Shown piece by piece: positions 7,728-16,198 of a stretch of DNA of 51,352 bases. Every line of letters starts with the position of its first letter. Position 1 is the stretch's first letter. Source of the DNA: M55B144 sp964550615 (GTDB lineage Bacteria > Bipolaricaulota > Bipolaricaulia > UBA7950 > UBA9294); assembly GCA_964550615.1 (NCBI GenBank), contig CAZKAB010000010.1, forward strand, positions 1 to 51,352. The letters run 5' to 3'. A program made the position numbers and the translations under genes. The notes under the pieces are model-generated. The model made no database searches. It had not been told where the DNA came from and saw nothing but the letters and a program-made list of their open reading frames with translations.

Positions 7728-9113
7728 ATGCCGCAGCCATCGAACAGGCAGTACGTACTTCTTCTCGCCTCGCTCGCTTCATTCCTCGGATCGTTCATGG
7801 GGTCCGCGGTGAACATCGCTCTCCCTACCATCGGCAGGGAGTTTCATGCCGGTGCTATTTCCTTGGGCTGGATCACGACTGCGTATCTCCTCGCTTCCAC
7901 AGTCAGCCTGCTCCCATTCGGCCGGCTGGCTGACATCCGCGGACGTCGACGTGTATTCGCAATCGGCATCGCAGTGTATACCATGTCGTCCCTTCTGTGT
8001 GCCCTCTCCCCGTCGACTGCCTGGCTGATCGCGTTCCGCGTGCTCCAAGGCGTGGGAGGCGCCATGATCTTCTCAACCTCTGCGGCTCTCGTCACATCCG
8101 CCTACCCTCAAGAGGAACGGGGCAAGGCGCTCGGATGGAACGTCGCCGCCATATATACAGGACTCTCCTTCGGTCCCGTTCTCGGCGGCATACTCACCCA
8201 ACACCTGGGGTGGCGTACGCTGTTTCTGGTCAACGTTCCTCTGGGGCTGATGATCCTCGGCCTTGTCTCGTGGAAGGTCAAGCAGGAATGGATCGAATTC
8301 AAAGGCGCACGGTTTGACGTTCTCGGAACCCTGATCTACGGAGCAGGCATCATCTCGCTGATGATCGGGTTGAGTGAACTCCCCGCCATGGATGGGCTGT
8401 TGCTGGTGTTGTGCGGGGTGTTTGCTCTCAGTGGATTCGTGGCTTGGGAACTTAGGAACGACAGCCCGTTGTTCAATCTGCGCCTATTCCGTCACAACCG
8501 GACCTTCGCTTTCTCCAACATCGCAGCATTAGTCAACTACAGTGCTACCGCGGCCGTCGCGTTTCTGCTCAGCCTGTATCTCCAGTACAATCGCGGCTTA
8601 AGCGCAGGGATCGCCGGTGTCGTACTCGTCTCGCAGCCGATCGTCCAGACCCTTTTCTCACCCTTCGCCGGCCGATTATCGGACCGCATTCAACCACGAA
8701 TCGTCGTCTCCATCGGGATGACAATGACGCTTGTCAGCGTCTCACTTTTCGCCTTCCTTGGAACCCACACCCCTCTTGCTTTGATCATCGGGAATCTTGC
8801 GTGGCTCGGGCTTTCGTTGGCGCTCTTCTCTTCGCCGAACACCAACGCCATCATGAGTTCTGTCGACCGGAGACTCTACGGCGTGGCTGCGGGGACACTC
8901 GCGACAATGCGGACGATGGGACAGATGATGAGTATGGCGGTGGCCATGTTCCTGTTGTCATTGTTTGTCGGAAATGCGGCAGTCACATCCGCCAACGCCG
9001 ATCGCTTCCTCTTGACAACGAGGGTTTCGTTCGGTCTCTTCGGCGTCTTCTGTATACTGGGCGTGCTCGCCTCCCTTGCACGCGGTAACCTTGATCGCAT
9101 GTCGTCCGATTGA
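7728..9113 (+). CDS. DHA2-type (14-helix) MFS drug transporter
   Basis: A 461-residue inner-membrane exporter of the EmrB/QacA class. The motif A is present as PFGRLADIRGRRRVFAIG, motif C-like glycine/proline spacing follows (AAIYTGLSFGPVLGGILTQHLGW), and about 14 hydrophobic segments can be counted. Unlike the MFS protein at 1908-4877 it has no C-terminal extension. ATG 7728 is preferred; an in-frame TTG six nt earlier is possible. There is no ribosome site, but TATGCT ends 9 nt before the ATG, so a near-leaderless transcript is conceivable although the -35 is poor. The next gene converges on it and is a third MFS transporter of a different class. Confidence 0.9.
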   Translation: MPQPSNRQYVLLLASLASFLGSFMGSAVNIALPTIGREFHAGAISLGWITTAYLLASTVSLLPFGRLADIRGRRRVFAIGIAVYTMSSLLCALSPSTAWLIAFRVLQGVGGAMIFSTSAALVTSAYPQEERGKALGWNVAAIYTGLSFGPVLGGILTQHLGWRTLFLVNVPLGLMILGLVSWKVKQEWIEFKGARFDVLGTLIYGAGIISLMIGLSELPAMDGLLLVLCGVFALSGFVAWELRNDSPLFNLRLFRHNRTFAFSNIAALVNYSATAAVAFLLSLYLQYNRGLSAGIAGVVLVSQPIVQTLFSPFAGRLSDRIQPRIVVSIGMTMTLVSVSLFAFLGTHTPLALIIGNLAWLGLSLALFSSPNTNAIMSSVDRRLYGVAAGTLATMRTMGQMMSMAVAMFLLSLFVGNAAVTSANADRFLLTTRVSFGLFGVFCILGVLASLARGNLDRMSSD

Positions 9114-9120
9114 TACCAGA

Positions 9121-9148
9121 GCTGACGCGGAGATGCGCGTTGATCAGC
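9121..9148. terminator. Hairpin between convergent MFS genes
   Basis: GCTGA-CGCG, a six-nt loop, then CGCG and, after a four-nt bulge, TCAGC fold on each other. It sits in the 64 nt between two converging genes and could stop transcription from both sides, but there is no T run. Confidence 0.3.
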
Positions 9149-9177
9149 AGGTGCGCTCAACGGCCACTCGGTCAGTG

Positions 9178-10458
9178 CTAGTCGATCTCGCGGACCGCAC
9201 GACTGAGCCCAGCGTATGCGGTGGCAACCAGGACCAGGCCGCCCGCAGCACCAAACATCAGCGATAGGTGAAAATCGACGAGCGCACCGGCAATGATATA
9301 GGAAAGAGGAGCCAGCCCCTGCGCAGCGAACATTACCAAGCTCATCAGCCGTCCGAGAAATCGCTTCTCGGTCCGCAACTGCAGCCACGTCACAAGCAGC
9401 ACGTTGATCAGGCCATAGGCGATTCCCATGATGCCTAGTACGGCAACGGCCGCAGGCAGTCCGGGCACCCAGCCGAATGACGCCAGCCCTAGCCCCAATA
9501 TCGTCGTGACGCCGATCGTGATCAGTCCCCTTCGGCGAGGCCGGCCCATCAGCCCACCGATGATCGTGCCCACGAGTGCCCCTCCACCCCAAGCCGACAT
9601 CATCACACCAAACGCCGCCGCGCCGCCAGCAAAGCGAGTCTTCGCAAGCGCGGCGAGTCCGACGTTAACCGGCCCAACAAACGAAAAGTCGATTGCGGCG
9701 ACGATAAGCAGGAGTGCGCGGAACATCGGGTTACCCCACGCATAGCGAAGACCATCGACCACATCGGCGAACAACCCCCGTTTCTTTGATTCCATGGCCG
9801 GGGGATCGACGGCTGTATTATTCACAGGCTCCAGGGAGACCTGTCTCAGTCCGGCACTGCTCATCATCCACACGGTGATTGCCGCAAAAACAAACGTCGC
9901 CGCGTCGATACCAAACGCCGCTGCCGTTCCCGTGGCAGCGACAAGCACTCCCGCCAGTGCGGGACCTGCCAGGACGCTCAGCTGCGACGTCCCCTGAACC
10001 AGGGAGTTGGCCCGCTCAAGCGTCTCATCGTCGACAAGGCGAGGGACGAACGACTGGAAGGCCGGGTAGAAGAATGCATCGAACGTCCCGAAAAGCAATG
10101 CCATAACGTAGAGGTGCCACAACGCCGCGCCGTGCAAAGCAATAAGAACAGTCAATCCCGCTACCAGCAAGGCGCGGGCGGCATTTGAGACAAACATGAT
10201 CGGCCGCGGCGAAACGCGGTCGGTCACTGCACCGCCGATCAGCATCAGTGCCGCACGCGGAATAGCGGCAAGCATTAGGACGGTCCCCAGCGCCAACCCC
10301 GAGCCGGTAATCTCAAGTGTAAGCCACGTAAGCGCTACAAAGTAGAACTGATCGCCGAAGAGAGAAACACTTTCGCCCAGCCATAGCAGGCGAAAGTTGC
10401 GCAGGTGAAGCGGCTCAAAGAACGCTCTCCATCGTGATCTACGGCTTTGTGCATGCAT
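9178..10458 (-). CDS. MFS transporter (12-helix, MFS_3/EntS-like)
   Basis: A 426-residue membrane transporter with about 12 hydrophobic segments. The N-terminal LRNFRLLWLGESVSLFGDQFYFVALTW is typical of the MFS_3 group (macrolide efflux MefA, enterobactin exporter EntS), and GGAVTDRVSPRPIMFVSN is its version of motif A. The substrate is therefore probably an antibiotic-like or siderophore-like small molecule, but specificity cannot be read. The start is the ATG at 10458 or the in-frame GTG two codons upstream at 10464; a GAGAG-rich stretch precedes both. The three MFS genes between 1.9 and 10.5 kb are of two classes and are not simple duplicates. Confidence 0.9.
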   Translation of the reverse strand: MHAQSRRSRWRAFFEPLHLRNFRLLWLGESVSLFGDQFYFVALTWLTLEITGSGLALGTVLMLAAIPRAALMLIGGAVTDRVSPRPIMFVSNAARALLVAGLTVLIALHGAALWHLYVMALLFGTFDAFFYPAFQSFVPRLVDDETLERANSLVQGTSQLSVLAGPALAGVLVAATGTAAAFGIDAATFVFAAITVWMMSSAGLRQVSLEPVNNTAVDPPAMESKKRGLFADVVDGLRYAWGNPMFRALLLIVAAIDFSFVGPVNVGLAALAKTRFAGGAAAFGVMMSAWGGGALVGTIIGGLMGRPRRRGLITIGVTTILGLGLASFGWVPGLPAAVAVLGIMGIAYGLINVLLVTWLQLRTEKRFLGRLMSLVMFAAQGLAPLSYIIAGALVDFHLSLMFGAAGGLVLVATAYAGLSRAVREID

Positions 10459-10599
10459 CTCCACTCTCTTCAGTCGGTTGGATCAAATGGATGGTCAGTC
10501 CGGCCCGGGTCGCAATAATACGCCATCCACACTCATTTCTTCCAGGGTCAACCGGCACGCAGCAAAGTCTTGAGCTCTCGCATCCCGCCTTGTGCGCGG

Positions 10600-10914
10600 C
10601 TACTTGAGCACAACCATTGCGTTCGCGTCCTCAAGCATTGCGTCGATTGCCTGCTCGTAAAGGAACTACGACTCAGGCGGAACTTCGAGGACATTCGTCT
10701 GAAAAATCCGTGCCGCGTGGATCTTGCCACCAGATAGCTCGTAGTGCGCGCTGAACCTTGCAATCGTGTTTCCCACTTTCACTTCCTTCGGCAACTGGAC
10801 GTTCATACCCGCAGGAATCGCCACCCACGTCTCCACCTCACGATACCGGCAAGTCAAATACAGATAGAAATGTTGCCGCTTCTTTCCATAGAAGAGTAAG
10901 CTATCGGCAACCGC
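10600..10914 (-). pseudogene. Remnant of a DUF3857/DUF3858 transglutaminase-type protein
   Basis: On the minus strand the frame from an upstream stop (10917-10915) to a stop at 10602-10600 reads through 105 codons broken only by TAG at 10668-10666. The residues before it (ETWVAIPAGMNVQLPKEVKV, then FSAHYELSGGKIHAARIF and VLEVPPES) match the C-terminal end of DUF3857/DUF3858 transglutaminase-like proteins. The residues after it (FLYEQAIDAMLEDANAMVVL) continue that match in the same frame. The family usually has Tyr at the stop position (PPE-x-Y), so one base change (TAC or TAT to TAG) explains it. No start codon or N-terminal domain remains upstream; about 500 residues are missing. The family assignment is from memory of the motif order. 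Confidence 0.7.
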
Positions 10915-10952
10915 CTACAATTCGCACTCCGTTTGAGTGACAGCATCGGAAC

Positions 10953-10981
10953 TTGTCCAGCTTCCAGGCAAATGCTAGAGT
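10953..10981 (+). promoter_or_regulatory. Promoter of the ABC transporter operon
   Basis: TTGTCC (10953-10958), 17 nt, TAGAGT (10976-10981). The start of transcription would lie near 10988, giving an 18-nt leader with GGGAGG before the ATG at 11006. Confidence 0.45.
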
Positions 10982-11005
10982 GGGGAGTGTTGTCGGGAGG
11001 TTAAC

Positions 11006-11749
11006 ATGGTGCAAGCAACCGGGCGGTTCTGCCACATCCACGGCGAGCGATTCCTTGAAACTGAGGACCTGACCAAGACGTACAAGGTAGGTACTCAGGA
11101 GGTTTATGCGCTTCGCGGCGTTCGCTTCGCCGCAGACCAGGGAGACTTCATCGTTATCAACGGGCCGTCGGGGAGCGGGAAGACGACCTTCCTCAACCTG
11201 ATTGCGGTCATCGATCGGCCAACGTCCGGAGAGGTTAAGATCGAGGGGGTCGCCACGAGTCAGCAGTCCGAGCGTCAGCTCGCGATCCTGCGCAAGACGA
11301 AGATTGGACTCATATTCCAGTCGTTCAACCTGATCCCCGTCCTGAGCGCTTCAGAGAACGTCGAGTACCCACTTCTTTTGCTGCAGGTCCCCAAGCGAGA
11401 GCGCCGCGAGCGAGTCGCGCAACTCCTTGGTGAGGTGGGGATCTCCGATCTCGCGACGCGGCGTCCGAGCGAGCTGTCCGGCGGCCAGCGTCAGCGCGTG
11501 GCGATCGCGCGGGCGCTGATCAGTGCTCCAAAGCTGGTCCTCGCCGACGAGCCGACGGCGAACCTCGACTCGGAGACTGGTGGTGCGGTAATGGACTTGA
11601 TGCGGAAGCTTAACGAGGAACACTGTGTTACGTTCATCGTCGTGACCCACGATCCCGCTGTGTCGAGCTACGCCAGACGCCGGGTGCGGATCCACGACGG
11701 TACTCTGAGGGAAGGAGCAACGGATGTGGTGGTGGATACCGCTTCGTAG
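11006..11749 (+). CDS. ABC transporter ATP-binding protein, LolD/MacB type
   Basis: A 247-residue ATPase of the MacB/LolD class that powers FtsX-type permeases without driving classical transport through the membrane. All motifs are intact: Walker A GPSGSGKTT, Q-loop FQSFNLIPVLSA, signature LSGGQRQRVAIARAL, Walker B LVLADEPTANLD, H-loop VTHD. The start at ATG 11006 has GGGAGG 5 nt upstream; the first 17 residues (with HIHGE) are a non-conserved extension before the usual ETEDLTKTYKVG. The last 26 nt overlap the next gene, so translation of the permease is probably coupled. Together with the two permeases and the LolA-like protein it forms a four-gene operon. Confidence 0.95.
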   Translation: MVQATGRFCHIHGERFLETEDLTKTYKVGTQEVYALRGVRFAADQGDFIVINGPSGSGKTTFLNLIAVIDRPTSGEVKIEGVATSQQSERQLAILRKTKIGLIFQSFNLIPVLSASENVEYPLLLLQVPKRERRERVAQLLGEVGISDLATRRPSELSGGQRQRVAIARALISAPKLVLADEPTANLDSETGGAVMDLMRKLNEEHCVTFIVVTHDPAVSSYARRRVRIHDGTLREGATDVVVDTAS

Positions 11750-12935
11750 TCTGTGGCGTAATCGGCGCCGGGCGCTGCTCTCGGTCGCTGTAATCGGCCT
11801 AGGAACGGCAATTTCGTTATTCGTGCTTGGGTTCGTGGAGAGTTCGCGCGCCTTAATTCAGCAGTCAACCGTCCAGGAGTACGCGAACCTCCAGATCGCC
11901 TCGCCCGATCTGTGGAACGACACCGGACAGGGTTACGAGTATCTTATCTCCCCGGATGACGCAGCACGGATCACAGCAATCCTGACCACGGATTCGGCGT
12001 ACTCCGGAAGCACGCAAGAGCTCCAGTTTGCGGGACTGCTCGCAGCCGGGAACCAGACGCAAGTTGTCAACGTCACCGCAATCGCTCCGGAGAACGGAGT
12101 ACTTGATTTCCGTGACCTTGTCACCGACGGACGCGGCCTCACAGCCTCGGACGCCGCGTCCGTTGTCATCGGCCGCTCCCTCGCCGATCGGCTCTCCGCG
12201 GCGGTCGGTGACGTAGTGACGCTAACCGCAACCACGGTTGCCGGCGCCTACAACGCAAGTCCGTTCCGCATCGTCGGAATCTACCGATTCACGAGCGAAC
12301 AGTTCGAGGGACAGGTTCTGTTCGTACCGCTTGCCTTTGCACAGGCGCTCCTGGACACGCAGGGCGTCGATCGGATCGTGGTGGCGCTGTCGCGCATCGG
12401 CGAGACGGCGCCGGCAAAGCGTCGCATCGGGGACGCGCTCGCGGCGGCGGCACTTCCTTACGAACCCCGCAGCTGGGACGAACTCTCTCCTTTCTATAGG
12501 CAGCTCTCGTCGTACTTTGACGCACTGTTCGGGTTTCTGACGCTCGCTGTCTCAGTGCTTGTGTTCTTCATCATCCTCCAGGTGCTGACGCTCGCATTCC
12601 TCGAGCGCACACGGGAGATCGGAACACTGCGCGCGCTGGGGACGACGAGAGGAGAGGTATTCCGGCTATTCTTCACTGAGAGCGTGTGGCTCGCCCTAGT
12701 CGGGAGCGCCGCTGGAATCGGCGCCGGCCTTTTGCTCGGCCTCGTGTTCAACGCCGTGGGAATCGAATGGCAGCCGCCGGGAACGATCGAACCGGTCAAG
12801 CTCGCGGTAACGCTTGGTATCACAACGGCGATTGTTCCGTTCTGCGTCAGCCTCGTGGCGACGCTTCTATCGGCGCTCTACCCGTCGATCCAGGCATCGC
12901 GGCTATCGGTGGTCGACTCGCTGCGGGTGGACTAG
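11724..12935 (+). CDS. FtsX/MacB-type ABC permease, first of two paralogues
   Basis: A 403-residue permease with the MacB/LolC layout: one helix at about residues 17-37, an extracytoplasmic MacB_PCD-like domain to about 260, then three helices carrying the FtsX domain (FLERTREIGTLRALGTTRGEVF is the coupling region that contacts the ATPase). The start ATG 11724 lies inside the end of the ATPase gene and has GGAAGGAG 6 nt upstream. The closest relative in sight is the next gene, with the same length and the same C-terminal block. Family members move lipoproteins or peptides from the outer leaflet of the inner membrane, or act as mechanotransducers. Confidence 0.92.
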   Translation: MWWWIPLRSLWRNRRRALLSVAVIGLGTAISLFVLGFVESSRALIQQSTVQEYANLQIASPDLWNDTGQGYEYLISPDDAARITAILTTDSAYSGSTQELQFAGLLAAGNQTQVVNVTAIAPENGVLDFRDLVTDGRGLTASDAASVVIGRSLADRLSAAVGDVVTLTATTVAGAYNASPFRIVGIYRFTSEQFEGQVLFVPLAFAQALLDTQGVDRIVVALSRIGETAPAKRRIGDALAAAALPYEPRSWDELSPFYRQLSSYFDALFGFLTLAVSVLVFFIILQVLTLAFLERTREIGTLRALGTTRGEVFRLFFTESVWLALVGSAAGIGAGLLLGLVFNAVGIEWQPPGTIEPVKLAVTLGITTAIVPFCVSLVATLLSALYPSIQASRLSVVDSLRVD

Positions 12936-12943
12936 GAGGAGAA

Positions 12944-14155
12944 ATGGACCTGAGGATTGCGCTACGCAACGTGTTTCGCAACCGTCGGCGAACGCTGTTC
13001 AGCCTGACGGTGATCGTAGTAGGAACCGTCATCTTCATCGTGCTCCTAGGATTCATCGGAGAAGCGCTCCATTCAACGCAGCAGTCGCTCGCCTGTGAGA
13101 CCGGGGCTGTGCAGGTCGCGGACGCCCGCCTGTTCGAGAATCGCACCACGGGATACGACGCCCTGATTGCTCCGGATGTTCGTGACCACGTGCTTGATAT
13201 CATCGCGACCATGCCCGGAGTGATCGGGAGCACAGCGCAGCTCAACTTCGCGGGGCTGATCGGTGATCAGGAGGGTAGCACGCTCGTCCTCGGCCGCGGG
13301 ATCATTCCATGCAACTGCGTGCAGAACTACTCGTGCATCGTCACCACAGGAGATGACCTGCCGGATGACGCTTCGCGGGATGTGATCCTCGGTAGGGCGC
13401 TTGCAAAGAAACTGGGAGTCGGCGTGGGAGATCGAATCAGCATCGCCACGTCAACTGTAAACGGGAATTTCAACGCGGCGACAGTATCGGTAATCGGCGA
13501 ACTCACCTACAGCGTGGCGACCGTGGAGAAGCAACTCGGCCTCTTCCCGATTGCGTTCGTGCAGCGGCTCCTGAAGACCGACGGGGTCGAACGGATCTTG
13601 ATCGGCCTCGACGACCTGTCCACAGCGCATGCCTTCGCCGCTGACCTACAGACCAGACTCGACGCAGACGGGATCGTCCTTTCCACCCGAACTTGGGACG
13701 AGCTCAATCCGACATACGAGTCGTTGCAGACATTCTATACCGCGTTCTCCGGGCTCGCAGGGATCGCCGTGTTCATGCTCGTCTTCTTCAGCGTAATCGA
13801 GGTTCTGACGATCTCGTTTCTCGAACGAACGCGTGAGGTCGGCACAGTGCGTGCATTCGGCGCCACCCGCTCGCGGGTGTTTCGCACCTTCCTCGCCGAG
13901 GGAATCCTAATCGGCCTGATCGGTGGAGCCCTGGGGGCTGCAATCGGCATCGCAGTGGCGTTTCTGTTCAACTCCGTCGGGTTCACGTGGACCCCGCCGG
14001 GGGCGGCGATCCCGCAGGCGATCCGATTACAGTTGAGCATTTTCAACACACTTGTCCCATTCGTCACGGTCATCGTGGCGACGCTCACAAGCTCGATCTA
14101 TCCGGCACTCAAGAACGCGCGCCTGCGGATCGTCGAAGCGCTCCAAAGCGTGTAG
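12944..14155 (+). CDS. FtsX/MacB-type ABC permease, second paralogue with periplasmic cysteines
   Basis: A 403-residue permease of the same layout and exact length as its upstream neighbour. The start is ATG 12944 behind AGGAGGAGA; a longer reading frame upstream overlaps the first permease and is not used. The FtsX block is FLERTREVGTVRAFGATRSRVF. Two features differ from the paralogue: the periplasmic domain carries a cysteine group (IIPCNCVQNYSC) and another Cys shortly after the first helix (SLACETG). Possible meanings are a disulfide-stabilised loop or a metal/haem site. As in LolC/LolE, the pair probably forms a heterodimer over the ATPase dimer. Confidence 0.92.
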   Translation: MDLRIALRNVFRNRRRTLFSLTVIVVGTVIFIVLLGFIGEALHSTQQSLACETGAVQVADARLFENRTTGYDALIAPDVRDHVLDIIATMPGVIGSTAQLNFAGLIGDQEGSTLVLGRGIIPCNCVQNYSCIVTTGDDLPDDASRDVILGRALAKKLGVGVGDRISIATSTVNGNFNAATVSVIGELTYSVATVEKQLGLFPIAFVQRLLKTDGVERILIGLDDLSTAHAFAADLQTRLDADGIVLSTRTWDELNPTYESLQTFYTAFSGLAGIAVFMLVFFSVIEVLTISFLERTREVGTVRAFGATRSRVFRTFLAEGILIGLIGGALGAAIGIAVAFLFNSVGFTWTPPGAAIPQAIRLQLSIFNTLVPFVTVIVATLTSSIYPALKNARLRIVEALQSV

Positions 14156-14179
14156 TAGGTGAGGCCCAAAGGAGGTTCC

Positions 14180-14950
14180 ATGAGGAGATCCATTGTCGTT
14201 CTGAGCCTCGCGCTCGTGTTGCTTGTTTGTCTTTTCGGATGGTCGCAGGTGCCCGCCGAAGACGACGTACTTCTTACCGCCCTCGACGAGGCACGGTTCA
14301 TCGATACGACGACAACCAGTCTGCGGGTGAGAGTCACCTCTGAGTCCGGGGACGAAACCCAGCAGGCCGAGCTGGTACTGCGGTTCAAGGAGATCGACGG
14401 TCTCGATTACACACGAATCACTTTCGTCGCCCCGGCGGATCTCGCCGGTCAGATCTACCTCGCCACACCGAACGCAACCTACTTCTACACCCCGGATCTA
14501 GACACGCCGATCAAGACATCGGCGAGCTCAACGGTGTTCGGCGACTCGGCGGTCGCGCAGACGAGTGGCATTCGGTTCGCCTCGAATTACACAATTTCGT
14601 CGCGCCACGACACAACCCGGGAGGATGGCTCGGACGCCCTTGAGATAGACCTGGCAGCAATCGACAAGACCACCGCGTTTCAGCAGATCACCGTCGTCAT
14701 CGACCCGGAGACGCTACGGCCGATCACAGCAACCCTCTACGCCCTGAGTGGCATTCCACTCTATGAGGTCACCTACTCTGCCTACGCCACGTTCGGTGAA
14801 AACGACGTTTACGCGCAGACGCAGGAGATCCTGAACCTATTGCTGCCCGATCGGCGGACGACGAACGAGATCTTGGATATCGGCACCGATCCGCTCCCTA
14901 ATGACCTGTTCGACCCCAACATGCTGGCTGCGCCTACTGCGGGAGACTAG
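14180..14950 (+). CDS. LolA-like outer-membrane lipoprotein-sorting protein
   Basis: A 256-residue exported protein with a clear signal peptide (basic RR, then a 17-residue hydrophobic core ending near WSQVPAED). The mature part has the features of the COG2834 group: repeated beta strands, TRITFVAPADLAGQIYLAT, TYFYTPDLDTPIKTSASS and PETLRPITATLYA. This group has the LolA/LolB half-barrel that binds lipid chains. The ATG at 14180 follows AAAGGAGG at 5 nt. It is the last gene of the ATPase-permease-permease operon, so it is the natural periplasmic acceptor or carrier of what the ABC complex releases. Whether the cargo is a lipoprotein or another lipid cannot be decided here. Confidence 0.85.
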   Translation: MRRSIVVLSLALVLLVCLFGWSQVPAEDDVLLTALDEARFIDTTTTSLRVRVTSESGDETQQAELVLRFKEIDGLDYTRITFVAPADLAGQIYLATPNATYFYTPDLDTPIKTSASSTVFGDSAVAQTSGIRFASNYTISSRHDTTREDGSDALEIDLAAIDKTTAFQQITVVIDPETLRPITATLYALSGIPLYEVTYSAYATFGENDVYAQTQEILNLLLPDRRTTNEILDIGTDPLPNDLFDPNMLAAPTAGD

Positions 14951-15074
14951 TCGATAAGTCACCTCCCGCCCTTCGATCCGATGGATAGTATCGAGAAGAG
15001 TGCGCAAAGAAGGGGTGTTAGCTATTGCTGACTGGGCCTCTTGGCGAGTTGGCGTGATGCTGGGAAACGCTGAG

Positions 15075-15341
15075 TTACTTGTCGCTCGATTCTTCAGTCG
15101 TGGAAGGGGTGCTCATCGGTTCTTTATCTTCCTGCGGCTTGGTGCCGGAACCGCTGCCTTTGCGACCGTGATCGGTCTTGTAGTATCCGCTTCCCTTGAA
15201 CTGCACGGAAACACGCGGAAGGAGACGATGTGTGTCCTTGCTCCCACACTCGGGGCAGATCACCACACCTTCTTTCTCTTCCAGGTCAAGGACCCGAAAT
15301 CGAAATCCGCAGGACTCACATTCGTGTCGATGAAGCGGCAT
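15075..15341 (-). CDS. FmdB family zinc-ribbon protein
   Basis: An 88-residue protein with the FmdB/CxxC_CXXC_SSSS zinc ribbon: the opening MPLHRHECESCGFRF (first CxxC), then EKEGVVICPECGSKDTHRLLP (second CxxC), and VSVQFKGSGYYKTD, the usual end of the domain. The C-terminal third is a polar tail rich in Gly, Ser, Glu and Thr. The start is ATG 15341 with AAGGAG 5 nt upstream. The biochemical role of the family is unclear; regulatory roles have been suggested for the amidase-linked founding member. It lies 132 nt downstream of the Ntn-hydrolase gene on the same strand. Confidence 0.9.
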   Translation of the reverse strand: MPLHRHECESCGFRFRVLDLEEKEGVVICPECGSKDTHRLLPRVSVQFKGSGYYKTDHGRKGSGSGTKPQEDKEPMSTPSTTEESSDK

Positions 15342-15473
15342 GATTCTCCTTATGCACACTCAATTCGTGAGAGCGTGTACAATCTTTGGCACTCGATAGT
15401 ACGACTGCCGAAAGTATACCCACCATGGTTTCCAATCGCCAAGGCTAGACGAAGACTGCTGCTAGAGGGCCGG

Positions 15474-16136
15474 TTACTCGGCCTGCATCAGTTCAAAACC
15501 CTGGGATAGCCGCCGGAGGAAGACGATCTCGTTGACCGGGCCGGTTGTACCAAAGTAGTGCGAACAGAAGCGCACCGCCCTTGTCAAACGCCTTTCAGCT
15601 ACGTGCGTTGTCCTCTCGCCACGCACGATGAGCTCGAATTCTAAGAGCTCGCGCGATCCCTTGTTCGGCATGCTTCCAACCACGGTTTCTGAGTACCCCC
15701 ACGGCGGGGCCTGAGTCACAGTCCCGGTCGGACGGCTCCACTCGCATAGAGCCGGACGTCCCCGCGAGCTCCCTCCGAGCACCACGGCCGGAATCAGCAC
15801 GCTACGCGCGTGCCGCGGCGTACGGCGGACCATCCATCGGAGTACGTCGGACAGTTCATTCCGCACGTCGCGATAGCCGACATCGATCGGGCACCCTACC
15901 TCTTGGCAGGCACGCATAATATCGACCGGATGCGCGCCGCGGCATTTAAGCCCAAGCGATCCGAGAATTTGACTCATCGAATCGCTACGTCCGGCAAGAC
16001 CAAGACACAGGTCCTGATTGAGCGCCAGCGTCTTCAGCGAATCATCCGCAATTACACTCTCGTCCGAGGCTAGGACCCGGCCATCACAGGCCATCACCAC
16101 GTCTTGATCGTCTCGCACCGCCACAATCAGGCTCAT
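15474..16136 (-). CDS. Proteasome-like Ntn hydrolase with Ser at the nucleophile position
   Basis: A 220-residue protein whose start resembles HslV and proteasome beta subunits: after Met comes SLIVAVRDDQDVVMACDGR, then ADDSLKTLAL and LCLGLAGRSDS. With Ser as residue 1, Asp17 in ACDGR sits exactly where catalytic Asp17 is expected. Lys34 in SLKTL is one residue off the usual Lys33, and GLAGRSDS matches the GxxG turn. Ser after Met permits removal of Met by methionine aminopeptidase, exposing a free N-terminal nucleophile without autocleavage. The family normally has Thr there. The start is ATG 16136; a TTG 15 codons upstream would bury the nucleophile. No unfoldase gene (HslU, Clp) is adjacent. 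TATTCT ends 9 nt before the ATG. Confidence 0.65.
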   Translation of the reverse strand: MSLIVAVRDDQDVVMACDGRVLASDESVIADDSLKTLALNQDLCLGLAGRSDSMSQILGSLGLKCRGAHPVDIMRACQEVGCPIDVGYRDVRNELSDVLRWMVRRTPRHARSVLIPAVVLGGSSRGRPALCEWSRPTGTVTQAPPWGYSETVVGSMPNKGSRELLEFELIVRGERTTHVAERRLTRAVRFCSHYFGTTGPVNEIVFLRRLSQGFELMQAE

Positions 16137-16198
16137 GTCAACGATAGAATACACCGCCGCGCGCTGAAGAAGAAACGTCAATCACTTTGTCGCAGCCA

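Noticed and set aside
7708..7730. Leaderless promoter for the second MFS gene
   Set aside because: TATGCT and TATGTT are near the ATG, but neither has a -35 box better than three of six positions at the proper distance, so it is mentioned only in the gene entry.
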